From: Halovenus salina
GTDB taxonomy: Archaea > Halobacteriota > Halobacteria > Halobacteriales > Haloarculaceae
Direction: 5' to 3'
Length of the DNA: 64,000 nt
NCBI RefSeq assembly: GCF_026410925.1
Contig: NZ_CP112973.1
Coordinates: 1-64,000 of the forward strand
Position numbers and translations under genes: made by a program. The notes under the pieces are model-generated. The model made no database searches and was not told the origin of the DNA. It saw only the letters and a program-made list of their open reading frames with translations. Position 1 is the first letter of the stretch. Every line of letters begins with the position of its first letter. Below are positions 1 to 8,837 of the stretch, one piece after another.

Positions 1-1
1 T

Positions 2-241
2 CTCGCTCGTGATCACGACGTTCGACCACTCATCAAGCACCGTGAGTTCTCGTCACTCCACAAGGCGTGGAACGCACGACTGGACACTGACCTCTACCAT
101 CAACGGAACATGAACGAGACAGTCAACGCGGCGATCAAACAGAAATTCGGTGCATTCGTACGGTCGCGTGTCTGGTGGAAGCAGTTCCGCGAACTCGTCA
201 TCAAATGCGTCGTTCACAACATCGAGCGGGAGATATTCTGA
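2..241 (+). CDS. IS5-type transposase, C-terminal part
   Basis: The window opens inside an open frame that codes for the last 79 residues of a DDE transposase and stops at 241. The segment RPLIKHREFS is shared with the complete IS5-type transposase at 45539-46372, followed by an R/K-rich end (FRELVIKCVVHNIERE) typical of the last helix after the catalytic Glu. The catalytic residue region here reads NMNETVNAAIKQKFG. The 5' part lies outside the window, so intactness cannot be judged. No terminal inverted repeat was recognised between 242 and 326. Confidence 0.8.
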   Translation, partial: LARDHDVRPLIKHREFSSLHKAWNARLDTDLYHQRNMNETVNAAIKQKFGAFVRSRVWWKQFRELVIKCVVHNIEREIF

Positions 242-326
242 TCTAACTGGAATTACACGTATCCTCGATTCTCACGGTTTGGACAAGACCCCGAGAAACT
301 TTCTGTACCGTAGGAAAAGTTAGGGT

Positions 327-836
327 ATGACACTGGTCGTTCCATTCGATGGGTCTGACCTCGCTGAAGCAGCACTTGTCCGGGCAACTGAGTTCGGGAA
401 CGTATTTGACGAAGATGTGCTGGCTGTAAGTGTAATCCCAAAGGAAAATAAGGACTATGCCAGAGAACACGGCTGGATCGAGCAGGACGAAGAGTTTGAT
501 TTGGAATCTGTTGTATCAACATTACACGAGCAAGTGACCGACCTATGTCCAAGTGCCGATTTCCGACATAAAGTTGTAGATCGCTATGCACCATCTGGCT
601 CTATAGCAAAACGTCTACGGAAAGTGGCACGGGAAGAGGACGCCTCAATGGTCTTCCTCGGTAGTGAGAATGCCGGCCATCTCGTTTCAGCGGTGGGTAG
701 CGTAGGGTCAACTGTTGCGACAGATGAGGCCTACGATGTCGTCATCGTTCGAGACCGGAGCCCTGCTAAAATTGCCAAACTCAAAAATGCCTCGCCGTTC
801 AAAAACCCGAAGTCGGATTTTTATTTTCTCGGGTGA
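327..836 (+). CDS. Universal stress protein, single UspA domain
   Basis: The 169-residue product starts MTLVVPFDGSDLAEAAL, the usual beta1-loop of UspA nucleotide-binding folds, and has a central VFLGSENAGHLVSAVGSVGSTV segment in the place of the G-x2-G-x9-G-S/T ATP-binding motif, followed by the last beta strand DVVIVRD. A basic tail (AKIAKLKNASPFKNPKSD) extends the domain. Cytoplasmic small-ligand or ATP-binding stress protein is the family role; the exact job is unknown. It is monocistronic between the IS remnant at 241 and the convergent recombinase at 882. Confidence 0.85.
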   Translation: MTLVVPFDGSDLAEAALVRATEFGNVFDEDVLAVSVIPKENKDYAREHGWIEQDEEFDLESVVSTLHEQVTDLCPSADFRHKVVDRYAPSGSIAKRLRKVAREEDASMVFLGSENAGHLVSAVGSVGSTVATDEAYDVVIVRDRSPAKIAKLKNASPFKNPKSDFYFLG

Positions 837-881
837 ATGCCGAATCTATCAGTACTGGAGGATTTCAACAAGGCCAAGCGC

Positions 882-1481
882 TTAGACGACATCGACTTCC
901 GAGAAGGCATCGTCGACGATGTCTTCGCTTGGCGCGTTTAGGTAGGGTTCGATGGCCTGGAAGCTACTCCACCCGCCAACTTGCATCACAACGCGCGGGT
1001 TCATCGCTTCGTCGACGAGGAGGCGCTGGGCGAACCGTCGCCGGAGGTCGTGGGTACTGACCTTACGGAAGTCCTCGACACCGGTTTCTGCAACTGCACG
1101 CTCGGCGGTGCGCTTGACGACGGCGCGGACACCGGGCTGTTTCAAATCAATAAAGGGGTCTCTCGGTGAGATGTTCGCGCTGTTCTGAAAGCGCTGGAGA
1201 TCGCGCTCGACGCTGTTCGGGAGGAAGGCATTCCGTGGTTTTCCACCGTTCCCGCTGGTGTCTTTCCCGGCCTCGATGCGCAGTCGGTACTGTCCGCCCT
1301 CGCTCTTGGTGATATCGCTGGGTGTGGGCTGTGGAATTTCAAACGCACGCAGGCCGACGTACGCGCCGAGTTGGATGATGATGTCATCGCGCTGGCTGCG
1401 GGTCGCCCGTCGGAGGTCCTCGATCTCTCTGTCGGTGAGCCATACTTTGTGTTCATCGCCGCTGGTCGATTCGATACGCAT
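882..1481 (-). CDS. Tyrosine recombinase, phage integrase family
   Basis: The 199-residue product begins at the ATG at 1481 (MRIESTSGDEHKVWL); the longer frame upstream lacks family similarity. The catalytic core is visible in order: Arg in YVGLRAFEI (about residue 45), H-x-x-R in STHDLRRRFAQ (about 148), Trp in VGGWSSFQA replacing the second His, and the nucleophile Tyr in AIEPYLNAPSE. It lacks the N-terminal SAM-like core-binding domain of most integrases (usual length 300-400), so it is a minimal recombinase like many on haloarchaeal plasmids. It converges on the Usp gene. Its target site cannot be named; the TTAACCAACA inverted repeats elsewhere are one possibility (inference). Confidence 0.85.
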   Translation of the reverse strand: MRIESTSGDEHKVWLTDREIEDLRRATRSQRDDIIIQLGAYVGLRAFEIPQPTPSDITKSEGGQYRLRIEAGKDTSGNGGKPRNAFLPNSVERDLQRFQNSANISPRDPFIDLKQPGVRAVVKRTAERAVAETGVEDFRKVSTHDLRRRFAQRLLVDEAMNPRVVMQVGGWSSFQAIEPYLNAPSEDIVDDAFSEVDVV

Positions 1482-3002
1482 TACGATTAGTACAGTTTCC
1501 GACACTAAAGTATCTGCGGCTGGTACAATCGGGGGTATACACACCGGATTTCGAGTGAAACTCGGGGAATCTATTACGACTTATCAGAAAAACCGTGAAT
1601 CTATGTCTTCTTCTTGTCCGAGTGAGAAAATGATACATCGCACTGCGAGTCTTGCACCGGAACTCGTTTCAGTTACACGAACTCAAATCGCTCGGTATCG
1701 TACAGAAGCACGGGTTGTTTGTGCAGCGAAACGCTCAAATGATCTAACTGAAAACGCTTGGGTATGGGGCCGGTTGCGTACCGAGACCAAATTTACGAAA
1801 TATTTGCAGATCCGAACACAGAATTTGAGACTCAAATCAAGCAGGCCCTTGATCTCGGTACTGAATATCTCAACCTTTCAGTGGGCTTTTTTACGCGTAT
1901 CACTGACGGCACGCAAAAATTCTTCACGCAACCGGAGACCATCCGCTTATCCAACCCGGGGAAAGCTGCCCGCTCGATGAAGCCTACTGTCGTCGAACCA
2001 TCGCAATTGATAGCCAACTCGCCATTGAGGACGCACATGCGTCCACAGAGATTCCCGACACTGCTATTGAGACGTTCGGTTTGGGGGCGTACATCGGCGC
2101 GAAAGTCATCGTCGGTGGCGAAGTGTATGGGACGGCGTGCTTTGCTGATACAGAGCCACGCGAGGACCCCTTTGTTGACGCAGAACGGTTCTTCGTTGAA
2201 CTGATCGCTAGACTCGGTGGGCAAGCCATCGAACGGCGGAGCTACGAACGAGAACTCGCACAGCACGAAGAGCGGTTGAACGAGCAAGAAGAAATATACC
2301 GAGCCGTCATTGAGGCCAATTTCGACTCCATCTTTCGGTTCGATACTGACGGAATGTTCACATATGCGTCCGAAAGCGTCCGCGATCTGTTGGGCTATTC
2401 ACCAGCAGAACTTATTGGCCAACCGGTAACGATCACCCATCCGGATGCACAGACCAGCGAGCGGACGTTGAAACATCGCTCACAGATACTGAGCGGGGAG
2501 CCAGCCGAAGCCCAAGATTTGCCACTAAAAAAGAAATCAGGTGACATCATCTATACGGATATTCGCGGTGTCCCGATCTATGACGGGAGCGTGCCGGAGT
2601 CGGAACGCTCCGAGGACGACATCGTCGGGATACAGATATTGATCCGTGATGCAACAGAACGTCGCCAGCGGGAAGGGCTCATCAGCGTGATCAACCGAGT
2701 GCTTCGACACAACGTGCGAAACGAGATGTCTGTGATCCGGACTTGGGCAGAGGTGCTTGCCGAAGACATGGATGCGGAGCAGGCTACCAAAGCAACAGCG
2801 ATCAGGGCAGCTGCGACGCGGTTGCTTGATCTGACCGAATCTGCGCAGCAAATCGAACAAAATCGTGAGATTTCGCCCGAGTTGGAGTTGACGGATATTA
2901 TTCCGCTGGTCAATCGTATTGTCACTGAGTGTGAGACACGGTATCCAGACGTCTCATAGTGATTAGGCAAGTGATTTGCTTATCGAGATCTTAGAGCCTG
3001 TA

Positions 3003-4072
3003 ATGGGTCGGCTTGACGATGTCACGCTCGAAGAACTCTACAAGCTCAAGGACCAGATCGACGAAGGAAAGCCGCGAGAACGTGTTCTCGCGGCGATCGG
3101 CCGCAAGCAAGGCGATCAAATAGACACGCTGGCTGAGCGCCACGGTGTTGTTACGCGAACGATTCAAAATTGGCTCAATCGGTTCAAGGAACAACCGATT
3201 GAGCAAGCTCCTTACGACGCTCCCCGACCAGGTGGTCCGGCTAAGATCGATGGAGCAGAGCGCGAGCAACTCTTCGAACAACTACAACAGCCACCGACTG
3301 AACTCGGCTACGACCAACAAGCTTGGTCAGCGAAACTTCTGCTTCACCACGTCAAAGAGGAGTATGGCGTCGAATACCACGAAACATACGCGTATGACTT
3401 ATTGAGAGAGGCCGGGCTGTCCTGTCGGACAGCACGGCCTCGCCACCACGAGGCCGACCCCCAAGACAAAGCCGAGTTCGAAGACACAGTCGAAAAAAAC
3501 GCCCCGAACTGAGCGAGAAAACTGTCGTTGTCGTCGATCAATTCACCAAACACGTTGGCACTGTCTTGCGGCGTGGCTGGTTCCCGATCGGCTCGAATCC
3601 AACTGTCGAGACTTCGACTTCGTGGGAGTCGGTGACAGTGCTGGGCGCTGTCACCGACGATGGCGACAGCTTCTATTGCTGGACGGACGAGAACCTGACC
3701 CGGTTCCACGGAATCCGACTGTTAGAAGCGCTACAAGAGCGCTTCGGTGACGAGTTGGTGGTGTTTCTTGACCGGGCAGGCTACTTCTGGGCACGGGATC
3801 TCTGGGAGCACGTCAGCGGCACCCGAGCGACCGAAACTGTCGGAGACAGTTCGGTCGCGTGCGTACGTGGTGACGATCTCGAGGTCTGGTACTTCCCGTC
3901 GAAGCTTCCCGAATTAAACGCCGTCGAAGGCTGCTGGGACCAGCTTCAGGAGTGGTTCAAGCATCGACTCGTTCCTGATCTCTCGACGCTGGAAGAGTAT
4001 CTTCGACAAGGGCTGAGCACGATCAACGAACCAGATATTTGGCCATATCTCACCAGCAAATATTTGTCCTAG
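3003..4072 (+). CDS. IS630-like transposase made by -1 frameshifting
   Basis: The first frame starts at ATG 3003 (MGRLDDVTLEEL) and ends at 3512; it holds the N-terminal HTH region (TLAERHGVVTRTIQNWL). The second frame, open from 3494 to 4072, holds the DDE catalytic core: Asp in TVVVVDQFTK, Asp in VVFLDRAGYF and Glu in LNAVEGCWDQL. The two join in the -1 frame at the heptamer A AAA AAC (3494-3500) to give a 356-residue protein reading EDTVEKKRPELSEK across the join. This length matches complete IS630 transposases. The same arrangement in the second copy argues against random mutation. Confidence 0.85.
3494..3500 (+). promoter_or_regulatory. Slippery heptamer for programmed -1 frameshifting
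   Basis: The sequence A AAA AAC is in register with the upstream frame (GAA AAA AAC) and slips to AAA AAA C, giving exactly the downstream frame. The zero-frame stop is 10 bases further on at 3510. This is a canonical X XXY YYZ heptamer, known from bacterial IS elements; its use in this archaeon is inferred. Confidence 0.7.
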
Positions 4073-4415
4073 TCACTATCAATAACTGTTGACGCGCCGG
4101 ATAAAGCGATCGCGGAAACGCTTCCACGCGTTGAAATAGCGCTATTTGAACTTGTGGACAACGCCGCAAAGCATGGGGGAACCCCTGCATCCGTCGGAAT
4201 TGAGGTGGGTGTTTCGGACCTTTGGATCACCTGCCGAATATGCGATGACGGGCCGGGACTTCCAAATACAGAACGGGACGTCTTAGAAGCGGGCGAAGAG
4301 ACACCGCTTGTCCATGGACAGGGGCTTGGACTGTGGGTGAGCTATTGGATTATCACGACGTTAGATGGAGAAATCGAAGTCACGGAAGCCGATCAAGGAA
4401 CGACGATCGAAATTC

Positions 4416-5880
4416 GGTACTTCACGAACGAGTCGACACAGCGTGATCTGAACGCCACAAACGAATCACTTTCTGTATGATTTTGGGGGAGATTCTCGCA
4501 ACCACTGTGAAAGAACGGACGGCAGAAACGAGCTACCACACCAAACGGACGAGAACAGGCAATTTTACGCCGGTGCTGCAGAGAGCTGTCGCTGACGGAT
4601 CCTCGGACAGGCCGTGGGCTGACCGCGGTCAGCCCGCGGCTGCCACCGAGCCGTACGTCTCAGGAACACCCACACCGTTCGCCTCGACGTACCAGCGTCG
4701 CTCTAACTCGTCTTCGAGTTCGTTCCGAATCCAGTCACAGAACGTCTTGAACGTGAACTCCTCCGGGAGGTCGCGCCCGCCCCGCCGCGGGCGGGCGACG
4801 ACCGCCCATCGGAGCACGAGCCACAGATTCTCCAGCAGTGCCGCGACGAGCATTATCGCAAATCGCACGACGGGATCACGCGTTGTCGTGATCCCTCGTG
4901 CTTGCCGAAGCAACCGGTAACTCGTCTCGATGCCTGAGCGTTTCCTGTAGAGGCGTTCGACTTTCTTCGGTGACTTTTCAGCAACGCCACAGGCGACGTA
5001 GCCCCGAACAACCTCTCCGTGTTTGCCACGGTCGCCATTCTGGTAGGAGACTGCGACCGCGAGCGGGATCTGAAGCTCCCGCTCGCTGTCCTTGTACATG
5101 CGATAGGTCGTCATGTACGACTTGTGTACGTCGAGTTTGTCCTTCATGCGCTCACCTTTCTTGGGAACGTGAACGACCGTTGCAGCGATCTCACGGGAAC
5201 GGCGGATGACGCGTTCGTTGTAGAACCCGCTGTCGGCAAGCAGGAGGTCGATTTCGAAGGGATAGTTCTCGACGCGGGCGAGCACGCGCTCGACCGCGTC
5301 GGCCTCGTCTTCGTCGTTGCGGACGTACGTCATCGCCAGCGTCACTGGCTTTTCGTTGGAAACGATGTACGCCGTACAGTATCGGTGACACGTTGTGGTC
5401 CCATCTTTGGGGGACATTGAACAGAGTTCGCCTTCATCGGCGTAGTGATCGCCGTGGTAGGGGTTATCGATAAAGTCGATGGAGACGATTCTCGACCGGT
5501 CAGCGTCGAGAATCGTCATAGCTAGGCGAGCGAGTAGGAGGTTAGCGACGAATTCGAGCCACTGCCGATTGAGTGTATGTAGCCACGTCAAGACGGTGTC
5601 GTCGCATGGTGTTCCGTCGGTGTCCTTGCAGGTTTCCCAAATCGAGGTCTGATTGGTGCAGGCCAAAATGACGACGAGCCAGATATCGCCGGGGTCGAGG
5701 GGGCTCCCCTCGACACCCGGCAACGGGAGTGGAGTGATGACCTCTTCCGCTACGTCTTTTACCTCCGACGCCGAAAGATAACCGTCTGGATTGGGGAGCT
5801 TGAACACATCCTAATCCAGACACTTTCTCGTGGTCAAATCAACGATTCAATCTAACCGATTACGCTGTTCGTGAAGTACC
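4416..5880 (-). mobile_element. ISH3-like insertion sequence, copy 1
   Basis: The element is 1465 bp with terminal inverted repeats beginning GGTACTTCACGAAC. The 7-base direct repeat GAAATTC flanks it (4409-4415 and 5881-5887), and its removal with one repeat restores the histidine kinase C-terminus. The copy at 39277-40741 appears identical in length and coding sequence but lies in the opposite orientation and lacks a flanking duplication. Confidence 0.88.
4629..5807 (-). CDS. ISH3-type DDE transposase
   Basis: The 392-residue protein starts MFKLPNPDGYLSASEV, the characteristic start of haloarchaeal ISH3-family transposases. The DDE residues are recognisable as Asp in VSIDFIDNPYHGD (about 116), Asp in LLLADSGFYNERV (about 199) and Glu in KRSGIETSYRLLRQ (about 300, the Y-x2-R-x3-E-x6-K-like region). 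The product is the same as that of 39350-40528, so the element seems active or recently duplicated. A GC-rich inverted sequence, GCTGACCGCGGTCAGC, follows the stop and may act as a terminator. Confidence 0.9.
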   Translation of the reverse strand: MFKLPNPDGYLSASEVKDVAEEVITPLPLPGVEGSPLDPGDIWLVVILACTNQTSIWETCKDTDGTPCDDTVLTWLHTLNRQWLEFVANLLLARLAMTILDADRSRIVSIDFIDNPYHGDHYADEGELCSMSPKDGTTTCHRYCTAYIVSNEKPVTLAMTYVRNDEDEADAVERVLARVENYPFEIDLLLADSGFYNERVIRRSREIAATVVHVPKKGERMKDKLDVHKSYMTTYRMYKDSERELQIPLAVAVSYQNGDRGKHGEVVRGYVACGVAEKSPKKVERLYRKRSGIETSYRLLRQARGITTTRDPVVRFAIMLVAALLENLWLVLRWAVVARPRRGGRDLPEEFTFKTFCDWIRNELEDELERRWYVEANGVGVPETYGSVAAAG

Positions 5881-6005
5881 GAAATTCGTCTCCCGACACC
5901 ATCGGGGGAGTAGAGGAAACAAGAACAGAGTGGACGTGTTTCGGCTGGACGGGGAACTTACGGATTGCTCAGTACAGGTGTGTACTGAACATCACTGTTG
6001 CCGAT

Positions 6006-6200
6006 TCACTGGTGTCGGATGACGTCCGAGGCGAGTTCAACGATAATCCACACTGGAAGGAGGTACATCAGCAAAATTGCGACGATTCCGATTGCATCTA
6101 ATACTTGACTGTCGGAGGACCCGGACGCTGTCTGAATGAAAATCAGAACCACGAACCAGAGGGTGATGGTTTGGACCAATTCGGTTCTTTCCATTGCCAC
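6006..6200 (-). CDS. Small two-helix membrane protein
   Basis: The 64-residue product has two hydrophobic stretches, TLWFVVLIFIQTA (about 12-24) and GIVAILLMYLLPVWIIVELA (about 38-57), joined by a short polar loop GSSDSQVLD. A second ATG two codons in (MERTEL) is equally possible. No family was recognised. It follows the broken kinase gene convergently and precedes a divergent zinc-ribbon gene. Confidence 0.55.
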   Translation of the reverse strand: MAMERTELVQTITLWFVVLIFIQTASGSSDSQVLDAIGIVAILLMYLLPVWIIVELASDVIRHQ

Positions 6201-6272
6201 ACGAAGGATGAAATTATGAGTCTAAGTACTTTCTGATCAGTAGACGATCTGTATTGATTTCGATCGGGATGC

Positions 6273-6539
6273 GTGCAGCAGACCAGTGATCAAACCAAAT
6301 TGGTTTTTGAGACGGGAAACGATGTGCCAAGTATGCCCTCTGAGACGGTTTGTCCAGATTGTGGGGAGCCACTAGAGCAGATGGAGCTCCAAGGGACCGA
6401 CGCCGTTGGTGAACTCTCTATTGTTTCACAGACGGAAGACGACGGATTTCTTAGTAGCATGCGAGCGGATGAAATCCTTACGCCGGTTCCATACGTGTGT
6501 CCCGAATGCCGACGAACCCTGATCTACGCCGAAGGGTAA
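6273..6539 (+). CDS. Small zinc-ribbon protein
   Basis: The product of up to 88 residues contains the knuckles CPDCGEPL and CPECRRTL, about 45 residues apart, which together can bind one zinc ion. An internal ATG at 6333 (MPSETVCPDC) fits the start of the zinc domain better than the upstream start at 6273. Haloarchaea encode many such small zinc proteins, mostly of unknown role. It is followed by a gene-poor stretch. Confidence 0.7.
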   Translation: MQQTSDQTKLVFETGNDVPSMPSETVCPDCGEPLEQMELQGTDAVGELSIVSQTEDDGFLSSMRADEILTPVPYVCPECRRTLIYAEG

Positions 6540-6904
6540 TCAATATCCCGGTCACCTGCACTGACCATCTCCGGCGTGCTGTTCGAGTTGTGTAAGAAGT
6601 CGTCATTCACTCAATAGCGCTGTGAAGTGACCGTCACCTCGGGATTAATGCAGCACCACGACGAGCCAAACCGTCGTCCGGTCCGTCGGTGGGTTCGACC
6701 GCGCCATTTCGTACTCGGTGACAAACGTGTCCTCGTGTGCTCAGTGATGAACCGCTGTACTACAACGTCAAGCGGGCCGTCAAACAGTGAATTCTACCGC
6801 TTTATGGCGATGTAACACAGCCTCTGACAGACACCGGGAGTGTGCTGTGGACTCGCTACATACCTGTGGCTAACGGCGAAAACAGGGCAACAGGGGAGGA
6901 CCGG
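6540..6904. other. Intergenic stretch without a supported gene
   Basis: I see no convincing gene or structured element here. The only open frame (6627-6815, plus strand) is Arg-rich and not acidic, unlike real proteins in this window. Confidence 0.5.
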
Positions 6905-7534
6905 TCAGAACGCCAAAAGCGGGACAAGATCGGCCACGAGCTGCCCAACGGTGCCGATAAAGCGGTCGTCGATGTAGCCGTCGCGGTTGTGGTCTTCCGG
7001 AATCCAGATCTGACTGTCGTCGTTCCGGTCGCTCTCAGAACTGATGTCCGTTGAGTCGTTGTTCGGTGTCGGCTGGGTCGGTGACGTGGACTTGTCCGGC
7101 ACCGGTTCGATGTGGATGGTACCGTTGCCGACGTCATCCCCGTTCGCAGGCGCGTCGTTGCACGGCGAGTCTGCCCCGACGAGGCAGATACCGGCATCGC
7201 TGCCGGATTCTGCATCGGAGTCGTCACCCTGGAAGCGCTCGTCGATCTCACCGTCGCCGTCCTGGTCTTCCGGAATACCCATCCGACCGTCGTCAGCATC
7301 GGTGTCGTCACCAATGTGCTCACTGTCGTTTGTATTAGTATCATTGGCGTCCTCGGGAGCGTCGTTGCACGGCGAATCCGCGCCGACAAGGCAGATGCCG
7401 ACATCGCCGCCGTCGTCCGAGGCGTCGTTTGCTGTGATGTTCGTGCTCGCGTCGCCGGCGGCGGCGGTTGCGCCACCGGTAGCGACGAGCAACAGTGCGA
7501 AGACCGTCAGGAGCGGTATCAGTTTCCGTCGCAT
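6905..7534 (-). CDS. Secreted acidic protein with duplicated Cys and Asp-rich motifs
   Basis: The start at 7534 gives MRRKLIPLLTVFALLLVATGGATAAAG, a Sec-type signal peptide ending at an Ala-x-Ala site. The mature part is extremely acidic and built from repeats: GICLVGADSPCNDAP occurs twice (about residues 46 and 115 of this start) and an EF-hand-like IPEDQDGDGEIDERF / IPEDHNRDGYIDDRF pair occurs twice. The two Cys in each first motif could form disulfides, and the Asp-rich loops could bind calcium (inference). The C-terminus is hydrophobic (VGQLVADLVPLLAF). It is extracellular; function unknown. Confidence 0.75.
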   Translation of the reverse strand: MRRKLIPLLTVFALLLVATGGATAAAGDASTNITANDASDDGGDVGICLVGADSPCNDAPEDANDTNTNDSEHIGDDTDADDGRMGIPEDQDGDGEIDERFQGDDSDAESGSDAGICLVGADSPCNDAPANGDDVGNGTIHIEPVPDKSTSPTQPTPNNDSTDISSESDRNDDSQIWIPEDHNRDGYIDDRFIGTVGQLVADLVPLLAF

Positions 7535-7811
7535 TGCATGTACACCTACAGACACCATATAAAAACCGGCAGCGTAAATTCAAACGTCGGTTTCAGTTGC
7601 TTCGGACGTTTTACTGAAATGGTACGCACGCGAACGGCATCAGAACGGTCCGGCAAACTGTGCCTGACGCGCGGGGTTACGTCTCCCGACCGGACGTGCC
7701 GAGGCCGGTGCTGAGAGAAACCGCGGCGGCATGCGCCGCTGCGTATTCCGGACGGCAGCGTACGTTGGACGGATATCGGCTGTAACGTGGACACGGGTTG
7801 ATTGGCGTCGT

Positions 7812-8090
7812 CTACGCCAGCGCAATCCCGGCACCGACCGCGAGACTCGTCACCGCAAGGCCGACAAGCGCGACTGTTGTCCGGTCTTGGTATCCGTCGA
7901 GGTCGTCACCAGAGTCGAATCCACGGCCGGTCAGAACGCCGAGGCCGACAGCGACCGCGGAGAGACCACCGGTGAGCGCCAGTGTCGCCCAGGGTTCGAG
8001 TCCATGTTGTGCGACTTCTCGTGCAGCCGTCCCAGCGAGCAGCACGCCAGTTGCTATCGGGGCCGCGGCTGTCGCGTTGTTGGAGGGCAT
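7812..8090 (-). CDS. Small multi-pass membrane protein
   Basis: From the ATG at 8090 (MPSNNATAAAPIATGV) the 92-residue product has three hydrophobic segments rich in Ala, Gly, Leu and Val, separated by a loop with GRGFDSGDDLDGYQDRT. The frame extends upstream to 8234 but that part overlaps the divergent gene at 8202 and is less hydrophobic, so the shorter start is preferred. No family was recognised. Confidence 0.55.
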   Translation of the reverse strand: MPSNNATAAAPIATGVLLAGTAAREVAQHGLEPWATLALTGGLSAVAVGLGVLTGRGFDSGDDLDGYQDRTTVALVGLAVTSLAVGAGIALA

Positions 8091-8201
8091 CAATCGAATT
8101 TCCAACACGATTCTCAAAAATGTGACGGTGCCGTTCCGAGGACAGGGCTCCGTACAGGATCCACACTCATCAGAAAACATTTCAGCTTCTGAGGAATAAT
8201 T

Positions 8202-8423
8202 ATGATGATGTCCTCCACCAGTGATATACCGCAATGGCGTGAGGTGATGATGCTTATTTTACTGAGTGTGGTCTTTGCGTCACTTCAGTGGAATGCGCTA
8301 CAGGACCTCAGTTCCAACGGACCAACGGCAGTCAACACGTTCGTGGATGTTTCATTGTTAGTTCTCTTGGGTATCACTGTCATAGGCACGATATACGAAA
8401 CCCTACAGATGAGAACAAATTGA
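8202..8423 (+). CDS. Small two-helix membrane protein
   Basis: The 73-residue product contains VMMLILLSVVFASLQW and VSLLVLLGITVIGTIYETL as likely membrane helices separated by a polar loop (NALQDLSSNGPT). Start choice among the first Met residues is open (MMMSSTSDIP). It is not recognised as a known family. Divergent to the membrane protein at 7812-8090. Confidence 0.5.
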   Translation: MMMSSTSDIPQWREVMMLILLSVVFASLQWNALQDLSSNGPTAVNTFVDVSLLVLLGITVIGTIYETLQMRTN

Positions 8424-8628
8424 GGACTTCGCAAATACAGTCGTACCAGCCAGTCCAGACAAACCCCCTCAAGTTAACGAGTCTGTCTTGCTGACTTCAC
8501 CCTCTGGACTGACCGAGAACAGTTGATCGAATAACTCGGTACTAGCGCGTTCCACTCGGTAGACGGGGTGTCACCCAACAGCGGACACTCCGGAAACGTG
8601 GTGTGTGGTCCGCGTGGGGCATCGCAGC

Positions 8629-8674
8629 CTTATGTAACAAATCGTCCGGGTAGTGAGGATATCTGTTACATAAG
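8629..8674. repeat. 46-bp inverted repeat, family CTTATGTAAC, copy 1
   Basis: Perfect 11-base arms CTTATGTAACA (8629-8639) and TGTTACATAAG (8664-8674) are separated by 24 bases. A second copy with the same 46-base span lies at 41383-41428, with unrelated spacer sequence. This suggests a protein-binding site or recombination site rather than a simple terminator. Confidence 0.7.
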
Positions 8675-8734
8675 AACTGTCTACTGTCGCAGGTTCTCGC
8701 GGAGTCACCTATCAGTCTTCCACTAGAACTGCAG

Positions 8735-8761
8735 TGCAAGATGGACAGCACGAGTCTTGCA
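8735..8761 (+). repeat. 27-bp TGCAAGAT palindromic element, copy 1
   Basis: Left arm TGCAAGAT, 11 bases, right arm GTCTTGCA (one mismatch to a perfect palindrome). Related elements lie at 29750-29776, 56862-56888 (reverse) and, degenerate, at 38014. This copy is 77 bases upstream of the CNNM-type gene at 8838. Confidence 0.6.
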
Positions 8762-8837
8762 GTCTGGCAGATAAAACGACAGTGTTTCTCTTCTGATTTG
8801 GACACTATCTTATGTCCGGTACTAGTATGGCCAGCCG

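Larger units (their letters stand above)
2957..4078 (+). mobile_element. IS630-like insertion sequence, copy 1
   Basis: The element is 1122 bp. Its ends are imperfect inverted repeats: TAGTGATTAGGCAAGTGATTTGC on the left pairs with the complement of the right end ending CCTAGTCACTA. The flanks are TCA on both sides (2954-2956 and 4079-4081), and removing the element plus one TCA restores the kinase reading frame, so a 3-bp duplication is supported. IS630 elements usually duplicate TA, so the 3-bp repeat is unusual. It is identical to the copy at 12347-13468 apart from one base seen near 3814 (Val to Leu). Confidence 0.9.
1764..5913 (+). pseudogene. GAF-PAS sensor histidine kinase, broken by a frameshift and two IS insertions
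   Basis: One kinase gene can be rebuilt from three pieces. 1764-2956 holds the N-terminus, a GAF domain (core ESCPLDEAYCRRTI), a PAS domain (about 2300-2660) and the HisKA H-box RVLRHNVRNEMSV. 4082-4415 holds the HATPase (ELVDNAAKHGG N-box, DDGPGL G1, GQGLGLW G2). 5888-5913 gives the last residues LPTPSGE and the stop. Removing 2957-4081 (IS plus one TCA) restores PDVS-ITVDAPDK in frame, and removing 4416-5887 (IS plus GAAATTC) restores TIEI-RLPTPSGE. The GAF domain also changes frame at the A-run near 1911-1918: one extra A would give GTQKILHATGDHPLI. It is therefore triply disrupted. The family senses via GAF/PAS and phosphorylates a response regulator; none lies adjacent. Confidence 0.9.

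Noticed and set aside
253..594. Open frame antisense to the Usp gene
   Set aside because: It mirrors the codon bias of the Usp gene, has no domain and an unlikely composition.
6627..6815. Plus-strand frame of 62 codons
   Set aside because: Arg-rich, not acidic, no start context and no recognised domain.
7044..7714. Several long plus-strand frames opposite the secreted protein gene
   Set aside because: They arise from the Asp/Gly-rich GC pattern of the minus-strand gene; compositions are Arg/Ser/Pro-rich.
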